A stretch of DNA of 61,977 bases. It comes from Flemingiibacterium sp045636145. Lineage in GTDB: Bacteria; Bacillota; Clostridia; Oscillospirales; CAG-272. Both the position numbers and the translations under genes were made by a program. The DNA lies in assembly GCA_045636145.1 (NCBI GenBank), contig JAZTWV010000049.1, forward strand, positions 1 to 61,977, written 5' to 3'. Shown piece after piece: positions 8,812 through 17,095 of this stretch. Below the pieces are notes generated by a model. It was not told where the DNA came from and made no database searches. It was given only the letters and a program-made list of their open reading frames with translations. Every line of letters begins with the position of its first letter. Positions within the stretch are counted from its first letter, which is position 1.

Positions 8812-10818
8812 TTATGTTGAAACTTTTTTCGATTTGGTTTTCCTCTGTACAAACTGCCAGATACCCACAAGTGCAACAAGCGAGATGCCGATTATATCGG
8901 TGATACCGTTGGGGTCGATAAGAAGCAGACCGCCTGCCGCAGAGAGGATACGCTGTATGGGATTCATGTGACTGAATATGTATCCTTCAAGTGCCGCAGA
9001 TACGCCGAAAATGCCGATGAGGGAAGTTACAATTATCATTATTACCTGCATCGGTCCTTCAACATTGATAAACAGCATAACAGGGTTAAGTGCGAATGCG
9101 TAAGGTACGATAAATGCCGCAATTGCAAGCTTTGTTGATGTGACTGCGGTTTTTATGGGGTTTGACTGTGCTATGGCAGCTCCTGCATATGACGCAAGTG
9201 CTACAGGCGGTGTCAAGTCTGCTACGATACCGAAGTAGAACACGAAAAAGTGTGCCGCCACAGCAGGAACACCCATACGTACGAGAATAGGTGCACAGGT
9301 TGCCGCCATGATGCAGTAGTTTGCCGTGGTGGGAACGCCCATGCCAAGTACAATACAGCATATCATGGTGAGGAACAGCGCGATTATTACCTGATTTCCG
9401 GCAAGCGCGACGATTCCGTTGATAAGTGTGTTTGCAAGACCTGTTGCGGTGATAGTACCTGCAATAATACCGGCAATACCGCAGGCTGCGGCAACGGATA
9501 TTGTGCCCTGTGCTCCGGCAGCCAACGCTTCAAGCATACGCCTTGGAGTCATTCGGGTCTCTTTATTAAAGAAGCTTACGACTATCGCCGCGATTATAGC
9601 GATAGCGGCAGATGTCTGAATGGTACGTGTGCTAGTACCTACAAGGTATATGAGCAGTCCAAGCGGAATAAGCAGATATATCTGCTTTATAAGCGGTTTC
9701 CAATCAGGCATTTCCTCTCTTGTAAGACCACGCAGACCGTATTTTTTAGCCTCTAAATGTACGGCAATGAATACGCCTGCAAAGTAGAGCACAGCGGGGA
9801 GTATCGCCTTGACGATAATACTGCTGTAGCCAACAGCCAGGTTTTCTGCCATAAGGAATGCCGCCGCGCCCATGATGGGAGGCATTATCTGACCGCCTGT
9901 GGAAGCCGACGCTTCAGCTGCCGCCGCAAATTCCGGCTTGTAACCGGTTCTTTTCATAAGCGGAATAGTGATAGAGCCGCTTCCCACCGTGTTTGCAACA
10001 GAGGAGCCGGATACCATGCCTTCGAGGGCACTTGCAACTACGGCAACCTTTGCAGGACCGCCGGAGAAGCCGCCAACAACTACGTTTGCCGCTTTAATAA
10101 AGAAGTCCGCAATTCCTGTGCGCTCAAGGAATGCACCGAATATAATGAATACAACAATAAACTTTGAACAAGCGTTGATAGGCGTTGAAAGTATGCCTTC
10201 CTTTGAATAGAAGATGGTGCTTACAAGTTTGCTGAGACGTCTGCCGAAATCGGGATTTGACAGTCCCCAGAAAAGGGCATAAACAACAAACGCGCCTGCC
10301 ACTATAAGGATGGGAAGTCCAACGCATCGACGGCAAAGCTCGGCGATTGCTAAGATTCCCACGATTCCGATCACTATCTGAAGCGGTGTTATCATGGAGC
10401 CTTGTCCGATGATGGATTTGGCGTTAAATGTAAAGTATAAGAAAGCGCCTGTGCCTGCAAGCATAATGAGAATATCGTACCAAGGCATATGATTTACCTT
10501 TTGTACGCCTTTTTTTGCCGGGAATATCATGTATCCCATAAGAACAATGAGAGCTACAAAGGAGGTCAGACGAACTTCTTCAAGAAATGTTGCAAAAAGG
10601 GTAACATAGATGCAGAAAAGCGAAAACGCCGCTAAAATACCGGTTACAGCCCACTTAGGTGCGCCTTCCCAAATGCGGACATTGGATTCGCGGTCAAATT
10701 TTTTCATTACCGCATCAACATTTGCGGCAACTTCTTCTTCGGTAAGCTCGGTGTCAGCAGGGGTGACGTTTTCCAAAACTGTTTCTGCGCTTTCACTATG
10801 CGGAGTCTTTTTTGACAT
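8812..10818 (-). CDS. TRAP transporter fused permease (TAXI type)
   Basis: 668 aa. The DctQ-like small and DctM-like large permease subunits are fused in one polypeptide, as is usual for TAXI-type TRAP systems: hydrophobic segments begin around residue 60 and continue to the C-terminus. Segments such as GSSVANTVGSGSITIPLMKR and GGQIMPPIMGAAAF are characteristic of DctM. It uses an ion gradient to import a substrate delivered by the binding protein encoded 99 bases upstream on the same strand. The start is set by AAAGGAG before ATG at 10818. Substrates of such systems are typically glutamate or other carboxylates; the actual one is unknown. Confidence 0.93.
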   Translation of the reverse strand: MSKKTPHSESAETVLENVTPADTELTEEEVAANVDAVMKKFDRESNVRIWEGAPKWAVTGILAAFSLFCIYVTLFATFLEEVRLTSFVALIVLMGYMIFPAKKGVQKVNHMPWYDILIMLAGTGAFLYFTFNAKSIIGQGSMITPLQIVIGIVGILAIAELCRRCVGLPILIVAGAFVVYALFWGLSNPDFGRRLSKLVSTIFYSKEGILSTPINACSKFIVVFIIFGAFLERTGIADFFIKAANVVVGGFSGGPAKVAVVASALEGMVSGSSVANTVGSGSITIPLMKRTGYKPEFAAAAEASASTGGQIMPPIMGAAAFLMAENLAVGYSSIIVKAILPAVLYFAGVFIAVHLEAKKYGLRGLTREEMPDWKPLIKQIYLLIPLGLLIYLVGTSTRTIQTSAAIAIIAAIVVSFFNKETRMTPRRMLEALAAGAQGTISVAAACGIAGIIAGTITATGLANTLINGIVALAGNQVIIALFLTMICCIVLGMGVPTTANYCIMAATCAPILVRMGVPAVAAHFFVFYFGIVADLTPPVALASYAGAAIAQSNPIKTAVTSTKLAIAAFIVPYAFALNPVMLFINVEGPMQVIMIIVTSLIGIFGVSAALEGYIFSHMNPIQRILSAAGGLLLIDPNGITDIIGISLVALVGIWQFVQRKTKSKKVST

Positions 10819-10917
10819 ACGGTTCTCCTTTCAATGAATATTATTCGATGAATAATAATTTCCGCTGCCGACTGTGCCGGCAGCGGAACGTAGTTAGTTA
10901 TTACGCAAAACTCCGGA

Positions 10918-11874
10918 TTACTTGGATTCCACAGTTACGCCCTTTTCTGCAAAGTAGCGTGCCCCACCTGCATGGAAGGGAGCGGGCATACCGCTTGTAG
11001 CATTCTCAATGCTGAGCTCAGCACCCTTAGCGTGCTCTGCAGTAATAGCTTCGGTGTTGTCGAAGATAGCCTTTGTTACCTGATATACGGTCTCTTCGTC
11101 AACATCAGCGGAAACGATCATTGTAGCCTTTACAGTGATGGTGTCAACATCCTCTTCCTGACCCTCGTAGGTGCCTGCAGGAATGGTGTAAACAGTGTAG
11201 TAGGGGCAGCTTGCCATGATAGCATCAGCAGTATCGCCGTCGATCGGAACGAGATATGCGTCGGTGGTTGTCATAAGCTCAACAACTGCGGGAGTGGGAG
11301 CACCGGCAACGATGAACGCTGCGTCGATCTTGCCGTCTTTAAGGCTCTCAACAGAGTCGTTGAAGCTCTGATACTGTGCCTTGATGTCGTTTTCGGTAAG
11401 ACCTGCCGCGCCGAGAACGTCGATTGCGTTGAAGTAAACGCCGGAAGCGGGAGCACCGATGGAAACTGCCTTGCCTGCAAGGTCAGCAACGCTCTTGATG
11501 TTCTCGTCCATAGTGATAAGCTGAACAGCCTCGGCATAGAGACCGCCGATAACACGGAAGCTTTCTACCTTGCCTTCATCAGCGAAGGTGTTGGTGCCGT
11601 TCCAAGCGTAAGCCATAACGTCAGACTGAACGGTGCCGAGCTGGTAGTCGCCGGCAGCGATGCCCTGGATGTTAGCTTTAGAACCGTCGGTGGAAACTGC
11701 AACACAGCCAACGCCGGCATTCTTTTCAACATACTGACCGAGGATAGCGCCGAACTGATAATATGTACCGCCGGTGCCGCCTGTACCCATGGTGAGCTTT
11801 GTGCCGCCGCAGGAAGCAAGTCCGAGAACGAGCACAAGTGCAAGTGCAACTACTGCAAAAATTTTCTTGTTCAT
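10918..11874 (-). CDS. TAXI family TRAP transporter solute-binding lipoprotein
   Basis: 318 aa. Lipoprotein signal peptide with lipobox LASC (Cys22), followed by the TAXI hallmark MGTGGTGGTYYQFGA. The mature protein is a two-lobed extracytoplasmic binding protein that hands solute to the fused permease encoded next. Ribosome site AAGGAGG lies 6 bases before the ATG. It is the first gene of a two-gene transport operon driven from the promoter at 11939-11967; the higher need for binding protein than permease fits this order. Confidence 0.93.
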   Translation of the reverse strand: MNKKIFAVVALALVLVLGLASCGGTKLTMGTGGTGGTYYQFGAILGQYVEKNAGVGCVAVSTDGSKANIQGIAAGDYQLGTVQSDVMAYAWNGTNTFADEGKVESFRVIGGLYAEAVQLITMDENIKSVADLAGKAVSIGAPASGVYFNAIDVLGAAGLTENDIKAQYQSFNDSVESLKDGKIDAAFIVAGAPTPAVVELMTTTDAYLVPIDGDTADAIMASCPYYTVYTIPAGTYEGQEEDVDTITVKATMIVSADVDEETVYQVTKAIFDNTEAITAEHAKGAELSIENATSGMPAPFHAGGARYFAEKGVTVESK

Positions 11875-11938
11875 AGTGAACCTCCTTAAATTATGATGTA
11901 ATTCGTTAAAGTAAATGGATACAACATTACTGTCTTAT

Positions 11939-11967
11939 ATTATACACTATGTTTCGGAATTTTGCAA
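11939..11967 (-). promoter_or_regulatory. Promoter of the TAXI-TRAP operon
   Basis: On the minus strand TTGCAA-17-TATAAT, about 65 bases before the binding-protein ATG. From here to 12158 the sequence is AT-rich with A-runs and I see no gene in it. Confidence 0.75.
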
Positions 11968-12158
11968 GATGATTTTCAAAAAAAATCAAAATTTTTTTGA
12001 AAAATATTGTTTTTGGCCTAAAAACATGGGAAAACCAAGGCGTTCGGCACACTGCAAATGCAGGAATTTTCAAAAAAATTGCAAAAACGAATCTAATGTT
12101 CGGTGGAGGAAGTGAATTGCTCCTCCCGGCTTTTAAATAGGGTTTAATGTCAGCATAT

Positions 12159-12187
12159 AAAAAGGAAGCCGTGACGGCTTCCTTTTT
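12159..12187 (-). terminator. Terminator of the TetR gene
   Basis: 13-bp hairpin, AAAAAGGAAGCCG and its complement with a TGA loop, with a T-run on the minus strand; located 38 bases after the TetR stop. Confidence 0.85.
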
Positions 12188-12224
12188 ATATTATCCTTTG
12201 TAAGCTTTGACGGCCTTTTGCCTT

Positions 12225-12800
12225 TTATTTTCTCATTCCGTCAAGGAAAATGCCGAAGCTGTACTTGAAATTAGCAACAGCTTCCTCACGCGGAAGCTTT
12301 CGTCCCACCGCATCTGCGTTGTAGCCGCGGCAGAAGCACCAGATAGAGTAGCTTAAAATGTCGCAGTCTACATTTTTTATAAGGTCGCGCTCTACTGCAA
12401 AGAGGAGCAGCTTTTTTATTTCACCTTTCCACCATTCAAAATTGTCTTTTGAGATAGAGTCGCTTCTGAATACATAATCGTTAAACTGCATCTTGTTGTC
12501 ATAGGACATAATGAGCGTGTCCGCGACAATGTCTGCTGCCTGTGTGAAAAAGTCCTTTTTAGGATCGAACTTGGTGATACTTTCGCGTATTTTTAAGATA
12601 GTGTCCCTATATACGATCTCAAGCACCTCGTCGATGTTGTGAAATCGGTTGTAAAATACGCGGTTGGTTATATCAAGCTCTTTCAGGATTTTTCTGACCG
12701 TTATTGAGGCGGCACCGTGAGCCGTTACCATGAGTGCGGCGGTGTCTATTATTCTCTTTGACATATCGTCGGATATAAGAGTGACGGATTTTTCTGCCAT
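12225..12800 (-). CDS. TetR/AcrR family transcriptional regulator
   Basis: 191 aa. N-terminal helix-turn-helix of the TetR type, about residues 13-60, with SITVRKILKELDITNRVFYNRF at the recognition region, then an all-helical ligand-binding domain. ATG is preceded by AAGGAGG. It is transcribed alone from its own promoter (12880-12909) and ends at a strong terminator before the TAXI-TRAP operon. Regulation of that neighbouring operon is possible but not shown, because no shared palindrome is evident in the two promoters. Effector unknown. Confidence 0.85.
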   Translation of the reverse strand: MAEKSVTLISDDMSKRIIDTAALMVTAHGAASITVRKILKELDITNRVFYNRFHNIDEVLEIVYRDTILKIRESITKFDPKKDFFTQAADIVADTLIMSYDNKMQFNDYVFRSDSISKDNFEWWKGEIKKLLLFAVERDLIKNVDCDILSYSIWCFCRGYNADAVGRKLPREEAVANFKYSFGIFLDGMRK

Positions 12801-12879
12801 TGGCGCCTCCTTATAACGGTTTTATCCGGAATTGTACTTTATGTCCGATGCCTGCATAGCTATGGCATCAAACACATTT

Positions 12880-12909
12880 ATTATATCACACAAACAGCGG
12901 CATTGTCAA
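12880..12909 (-). promoter_or_regulatory. Promoter of the TetR gene
   Basis: TTGACA and TATAAT with an 18-base spacer on the minus strand. Confidence 0.7.
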
Positions 12910-12979
12910 GCTTTTTAGGGCGGGTTAAATTCTTTTGTGAATTTATCAAGAAAATTGCATTTTTCGGCAATATTGCAAT

Positions 12980-13023
12980 CACAAAAAGAGGTTGCTGCGC
13001 TTAATGCAACAACCTCTTTTGTG
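12980..13023 (-). terminator. Terminator of the sugar isomerase gene
   Basis: Long hairpin with arms CACAAAA-GAGGTTG and CAACCTCTTTTGTG, 16 bases after the minus-strand stop codon. Confidence 0.75.
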
Positions 13024-13039
13024 ATGTGACGATGGTATA

Positions 13040-13822
13040 TTAAAGCATAAATCCGCGGATAAAATCGCGTGTGAAGGCAACGCCTGCATTTCCAAGCTCG
13101 CCCTGCCATGTTTTTGAGTGAGGTTCGATTGAAAGATCGCCGTTGTAGCCTCTTGCGTAGAGTATGGAGAACATCGGTCCCCATGCAATATCGTCCATTC
13201 CTGCCGGCGGATCATCAACAGCGCGATTGCCGGCGTGGGTCGAACCCTTTATATGTACATGAGCTACTCTCTCGCCCCATTCAGAAAGCTGGGCGAGATA
13301 ATCATCGTGGCGGTTGTATGCGTGGGATGCATCAAATTTAAGGCAAAGCTCGGGAATTTCACCGAGAATTATCTTCCAGTGCTCAGGAGATACAACAAAA
13401 TTGTTCCAATCGCAGTTTGCTATAGCTATTTTGATTTTGCCGTCTGCGTGACTGACAAGCTTACTGAAAAACTCAATTGCATTGGCGTAATTCTTGAAAA
13501 GAGTAATGCTGTCGTCATAGTTGCATCCGCAAACAAAGGTTTTTGCGCCAACGTAAGTAGCGGCGTCAAGAAATGCAAGATATGCATTAAGCTTGTCGTC
13601 GTTTATTTTGCCGTTTTCCTGAATATCATGATTCCAACGGCCTACACAGGAAACGTCAATGCCTGTACGAGCGATCTGTGTCTTAATATCGTCTTTAGCG
13701 GCAATAAATTTTTCCATTTCCGGCTGATAGTTGCAACAAATCTCAATGAAGTCGAGCTTGCTGTCTTTTACAAGATCAAATCCCTCAGCAGTGTAATTGT
13801 TCTGTATTCTTCCGAGTCTCAT
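13040..13822 (-). CDS. Sugar phosphate isomerase/epimerase (AP endonuclease family 2 fold)
   Basis: 260 aa TIM-barrel protein of the xylose isomerase-like superfamily. Metal-ligand positions are recognisable: E27 in LDFIEICC, KFDASHAYN near residue 185 (Asp and His), VAHVHIKGS near 210 and SIEPHS near 240. Members isomerise or epimerise sugars and polyols such as inosose or tagatose derivatives. The ATG at 13822 is chosen because GGAGG lies 7 bases before it; an ATG two codons earlier has no spacing. It is transcribed away from an AraC regulator, a common pairing that suggests sugar-responsive control. Substrate unknown. Confidence 0.85.
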   Translation of the reverse strand: MRLGRIQNNYTAEGFDLVKDSKLDFIEICCNYQPEMEKFIAAKDDIKTQIARTGIDVSCVGRWNHDIQENGKINDDKLNAYLAFLDAATYVGAKTFVCGCNYDDSITLFKNYANAIEFFSKLVSHADGKIKIAIANCDWNNFVVSPEHWKIILGEIPELCLKFDASHAYNRHDDYLAQLSEWGERVAHVHIKGSTHAGNRAVDDPPAGMDDIAWGPMFSILYARGYNGDLSIEPHSKTWQGELGNAGVAFTRDFIRGFML

Positions 13823-13937
13823 AAACATACCTCCATGTAAATATTTACAATTTAAGTATAGCATAATGCCTTTTTGTATGCTATAATATTCTTGCTCAAA
13901 AATATCGGATATTTGCGTTGGATTAAGTTTTGCGCCT

Positions 13938-14020
13938 TTCGCATCTCCGATGCGAATTTCCGAAGCGGAAACCGCTACAAAACTTCGTAATTATAAGAAA
14001 GGTATGATCATAATTATGGA
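13938..14020 (+). promoter_or_regulatory. Twin palindromes and repeated start-site cassette before the AraC gene
   Basis: Two adjacent inverted repeats, TTCGCATC-TCC-GATGCGAA (13938-13956) and TTCCG-AAG-CGGAA (13958-13970), precede a translation-start block at 13996-14020. That block shares AGAAAGGTATGAT and TTATGGA at the same spacing with the start of the oppF gene (35376-35400). The palindromes could be operator or hairpin elements; function is inferred. Confidence 0.5.
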
Positions 14021-14900
14021 TGCTAAACTGGAATGGATTCCCAATGAACAGGGATTTGAAGACGCGATAATATGTCTTACCTGCAAATATGGCGCGGAAT
14101 TAACAAATTACGGAAAACGTTATGCGCCCCACTATCACGATCACATCGAAATGCTGTATGGGGCTCGTGGTGTCGCCACAGTTATAATTGGTGGAAAACG
14201 TCACCGAATGGGGAAGGGGGATCTCATTATCGTGAACGCAAAGTATGCACATGATGTTGTATGTGAGGCTGGCGAATGTGAGTATTATGTGGTGAAATTT
14301 TTACCTGAAGCATTGTATCTTCGCGGACGCAGCCTTGCAGGAATACGCTATCTTCTTCCCCTGTGGCAGAAGCAGCTTGACCTTGACCCTGCGGTAAAAG
14401 CAGGAGAGCTTGAAGGAAGCGGTATTGACGGACTGATTTGCGAGATAATGGAAGAATGGGAAGCGAGAAGCAGTGGATTTGAAGCTGTTATCTATGCCGA
14501 TATCATGAAAATTTTTATCTGGATGGTGCGCCGCCGCGGACAGTCGGATACAGGATATACCGGACCTACGAAGGAGTTGCAGGAAGCTTTGGGATTGGCT
14601 ATTGAGAAGGCACAGAAGCATCTTTGCTATTTCAGCGCGGCAGATGCCGCCAAAGCCTGCAATTTGTCCTACAGCTATTTTTCAAGAAGCTTCAAAAAAG
14701 CATATGGCGTATCGTTTTCCGCATATTTTGAATCTATTCGCCTTCGCGAAGCGGAGCGTCTGCTGCTTACAACTGACCGTGATATTACAGATATAGCTGC
14801 GGCTGTGGGATTTGCAACTACAAGTTATTTTATTGAGCGATTCCGTATAGCATACGGCACCACCCCAAATGTATTCCGCCGTGAATGCGGTGTGAGGTGA
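14016..14900 (+). CDS. AraC family transcriptional regulator
   Basis: 294 aa from the ATG at 14016 (an ATG at 14004 is too close to AGAAAGG to be likely). N-terminal cupin sensor, about residues 20-100, with YAPHYHDHIEMLYG and GDLIIVNAKYAH matching effector-binding AraC proteins. C-terminal double helix-turn-helix, about 200-292, with SAADAAKACNLSYSYFSRSF and DITDIAAAVGFATTSYFIER. It stands divergent from the sugar isomerase gene, the probable target, and ends before a bidirectional terminator shared with rplL. Confidence 0.92.
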   Translation: MDAKLEWIPNEQGFEDAIICLTCKYGAELTNYGKRYAPHYHDHIEMLYGARGVATVIIGGKRHRMGKGDLIIVNAKYAHDVVCEAGECEYYVVKFLPEALYLRGRSLAGIRYLLPLWQKQLDLDPAVKAGELEGSGIDGLICEIMEEWEARSSGFEAVIYADIMKIFIWMVRRRGQSDTGYTGPTKELQEALGLAIEKAQKHLCYFSAADAAKACNLSYSYFSRSFKKAYGVSFSAYFESIRLREAERLLLTTDRDITDIAAAVGFATTSYFIERFRIAYGTTPNVFRRECGVR

Positions 14901-14934
14901 CTGCTCGTTACAGTTATATTGCTCCATATAACAC

Positions 14935-14969
14935 AAAATCGGCAGAGATGTGAAATCTCTGCCGATTTT
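14935..14969. terminator. Bidirectional terminator between AraC gene and rplL
   Basis: Perfect 15-bp hairpin AAAATCGGCAGAGAT/ATCTCTGCCGATTTT with GTGAA loop; A- and T-runs at both sides suit either direction. Confidence 0.9.
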
Positions 14970-14999
14970 CTATGTGCCGTTTAAGCGGTTAAACTTAAA

Positions 15000-15377
15000 T
15001 TACTTAAGTTCAACAGTTGCGCCAGCCTCAGTAAGCTTAGCCTTGATGTCCTCAGCCTCTTCCTTGGATACGCCTTCCTTGAGGGTCTTGGGAGCACCCT
15101 CAACCATGTCCTTAGCGTCCTTAAGACCAAGACCGGTGAGCTCACGAACAACCTTGATAACTGCGAGTTTGTTAGCACCTGCGGAAGCAAGTACAACGTC
15201 GAAGTCGGTCTTCTCCTCAGCTGCAGCAGCAGCGGGAGCAGCAGCACCGCCGGCAACTGCTACGGGAGCAGCGGAAACGCCGAATTCTTCCTCAAGAGCC
15301 TTAACGAGGTCTGCGAGTTCGAGAATAGTAAGAGTTTTGATTTCTTCAAGAATGTTTGTAATCTTTTCGGTAGCCAT
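15000..15377 (-). CDS. rplL: 50S ribosomal protein L7/L12
   Basis: 125 aa. N-terminal dimerisation helix domain (residues 1-35), an Ala-rich hinge (about 40-55), and the C-terminal factor-binding domain with KTDFDVVLASAGANKLAVIK and GLGLKDAKDMVEGAP. Forms the ribosomal stalk that recruits elongation factors. It follows rplJ by 75 bases on the same strand, the standard order, and its mRNA is governed by the L10 leader upstream of rplJ. Confidence 0.98.
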   Translation of the reverse strand: MATEKITNILEEIKTLTILELADLVKALEEEFGVSAAPVAVAGGAAAPAAAAAEEKTDFDVVLASAGANKLAVIKVVRELTGLGLKDAKDMVEGAPKTLKEGVSKEEAEDIKAKLTEAGATVELK

Positions 15378-15452
15378 TTTAAGTAACCTCCAATTATAAT
15401 AAAATTTTTGTGCGGCGTGTAATATTACGCCATGGCGATGCTGCTATGCAGC

Positions 15453-15971
15453 TTACGCCTCTGCGGGAGCCTCTGCTCCGCCGTCCTTGTCGATCTTTGG
15501 CTGAAGTACATAAGCAAGACCGTAGAGGGATTTCTGAAGAGAACCGAGCATCTTGCCAACCAGCATGGGCTTCGGCGGGATAGCTGCGAGTTCTTCAACG
15601 CCCTTAACATCCAGCACGTTGCCTTCAACGAAGCCGCCCTTGAGTTCAAAGGACTCAATCTTATCAGCGTATTCCTTGAGGATCTTTGCGGGAGCAATGG
15701 GATCTTCGCCGGCAACTGCAATAGCAGTCATGCCTTCGAGAACCTTCTTGAGGTCGCCGTAACCTGCTTCTTCACAAGCTCTTCCGGTGATGGAGTTCTT
15801 GTAAACACTGTAGGATACGCCTGCCTTGCGGAGTGCTGCGCGAAGTGCGGTGTCGTCTGCAACGGTGATACCGGAGTAGTTAACGATAACGCCTGCGGGA
15901 GCAGCCTTGATCTTGTCGGTCAGGTCAGCAACCATCTGCTTTTTTGCATTTAAAATCTTCTCACTTGCCAT
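15453..15971 (-). CDS. rplJ: 50S ribosomal protein L10
   Basis: 172 aa from the ATG at 15971, which has GGGAGGTG 6 bases before it; a GTG three codons earlier overlaps that site and is rejected. Contains the rRNA-binding N-domain (VNYSGITVADDTALRAALRK) and a C-terminal helix that holds L7/L12 dimers, ending with an Ala/Glu tail. It is the base of the ribosomal stalk and, with L12, represses its own mRNA by binding the leader. Unusually for the region, rplA, rplK and nusG are not upstream: a consensus promoter starts the rplJ transcript. Confidence 0.98.
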   Translation of the reverse strand: MASEKILNAKKQMVADLTDKIKAAPAGVIVNYSGITVADDTALRAALRKAGVSYSVYKNSITGRACEEAGYGDLKKVLEGMTAIAVAGEDPIAPAKILKEYADKIESFELKGGFVEGNVLDVKGVEELAAIPPKPMLVGKMLGSLQKSLYGLAYVLQPKIDKDGGAEAPAEA

Positions 15972-15989
15972 GATTTTCACCTCCCGGGT

Positions 15990-16145
15990 AAAAATAAAAA
16001 ATCCTTCGTGCGAACCAATGACGCAACGAGGGACTTCACAAATGCAGAATCATATCTTTAATTTATAAAGTGTTTCCTCGGCAGGAAGGTTTCCCTGTTT
16101 ACAGAGCAGAAAGAGCGAAGCTCGTCTGCTGAAACCTGCGGTCTT
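15990..16145 (-). ncRNA. L10 ribosomal protein leader with attenuator
   Basis: On the minus strand the paired segments AGACCGCAGG and CCTGCCGAGGAAAC flank a long hairpin (about 16075-16143), the pattern of the Firmicutes L10 leader that binds the L10-L12 complex. It is followed by a hairpin at 16003-16031 and a T-rich run (15990-16002 on the complement), a terminator that would be favoured when L10 binds. Confidence 0.85.
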
Positions 16146-16161
16146 TGGATTCAACTTTGAT

Positions 16162-16190
16162 ATTATAGCATACATTTTCCGGAATGTCAA
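16162..16190 (-). promoter_or_regulatory. Promoter of rplJ-rplL
   Basis: Consensus TTGACA-17-TATAAT on the minus strand, immediately before the L10 leader. Confidence 0.9.
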
Positions 16191-16309
16191 TAGTTTTTTT
16201 GAAAAAAGTTAAATTATTTTTGCAAATCAAATTCAAGGTGTTGTTAAACCCACACATCAAATCGAAACAATGCCTTGTTTGTCGAAAATTTTATGGAATA
16301 TGTGTATAA

Positions 16310-16338
16310 TTGACAAGCAAATAAAAATAGTGTATAAT
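16310..16338 (+). promoter_or_regulatory. Promoter of tcdA
   Basis: Perfect TTGACA-17-TATAAT; the ATG follows 38 bases after the -10 box, with AGAAGGAGAG as ribosome site. Confidence 0.9.
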
Positions 16339-16376
16339 GTATTAAGTGGAATTTCAGGGGAGAAGGAGAGAATAAA

Positions 16377-17093
16377 ATGGCAGATTGGCTGCACCGTGAG
16401 CGTATGCTCCTTGGCGACACGGCGGTAGAAAAACTTATGCGAAAAAGAGTTATGATTTTCGGAATGGGCGGCGTGGGAAGCTATGCCCTTGAAGCTGTAG
16501 TGCGTGCAGGCGTTGGCAGCGTGGTGCTTGTGGACAGCGATACCGTGTCCGAGACCAATATAAACCGCCAGCTTATCGCGGATACCAAAACTGTGGGGCG
16601 ACTCAAAACCGAGGTTGCGGAGGAGCGCTGTAAGCTGATAAATCCGAATATTGAGGTTTCTCGCTTTGATATATTTGCGCTGCCCGATAACATTCCCGAT
16701 TTAATAGAAAAGGCATCCCCCGATTACATCGTGGATGCCATTGATACCGTAAGCGCAAAGCTTGCTATTATTAAGGAAGCAAAAAAACGCGGGATTCCCG
16801 TGATATCGTCTATGGGCACGGGTTCAAAGCTTGACCCCACACGCTTTAAGATAGTTGATATCACAAAGACCCATACCTGTCCCCTTGCCAAGGTCATGCG
16901 AATAAAGCTCCGTGAAATGGGTGTTGCACACTGCGATGTGCTGTTTTCCGATGAGCTGCCAATAAAGGCAAGCTCTGCAAGCGAGCTTGAAGGGCAAACG
17001 ACACGTCATATTCCGGGATCGGTTTCTTTTGTGCCGTCTGCGGCAGGACTTATCATCGGCGGCTTTGTAATACGCAAGCTGTGCGGAATCTGA
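16377..17093 (+). CDS. tcdA: tRNA threonylcarbamoyladenosine dehydratase (ThiF/E1-like)
   Basis: 238 aa. E1-like Rossmann fold with the ATP-binding loop GMGGVGSYALEAV at residues 29-41, VDSDTVSETNINRQ at 52-65 and the adenylation-site lysine region GRLKTEVAEER. The enzyme uses ATP to cyclise t6A at position 37 of ANN-decoding tRNAs to ct6A. Length fits the TcdA group, which lacks the C-terminal domains of ThiF partners. No thiamine or molybdopterin sulfur carriers are nearby, supporting TcdA over ThiF/MoeB. It is alone under a consensus promoter. Confidence 0.9.
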   Translation: MADWLHRERMLLGDTAVEKLMRKRVMIFGMGGVGSYALEAVVRAGVGSVVLVDSDTVSETNINRQLIADTKTVGRLKTEVAEERCKLINPNIEVSRFDIFALPDNIPDLIEKASPDYIVDAIDTVSAKLAIIKEAKKRGIPVISSMGTGSKLDPTRFKIVDITKTHTCPLAKVMRIKLREMGVAHCDVLFSDELPIKASSASELEGQTTRHIPGSVSFVPSAAGLIIGGFVIRKLCGI

Positions 17094-17095
17094 GG

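Noticed and set aside
10972..11889. Plus-strand open frame of 305 codons over the TAXI binding-protein gene
   Set aside because: Antisense shadow of a well-supported lipoprotein gene; no start signals.
11915..12115. Small plus-strand open frame of 66 codons in the gap before the TetR terminator
   Set aside because: It overlaps the TAXI promoter, has no ribosome site and reads as AT-driven low complexity.
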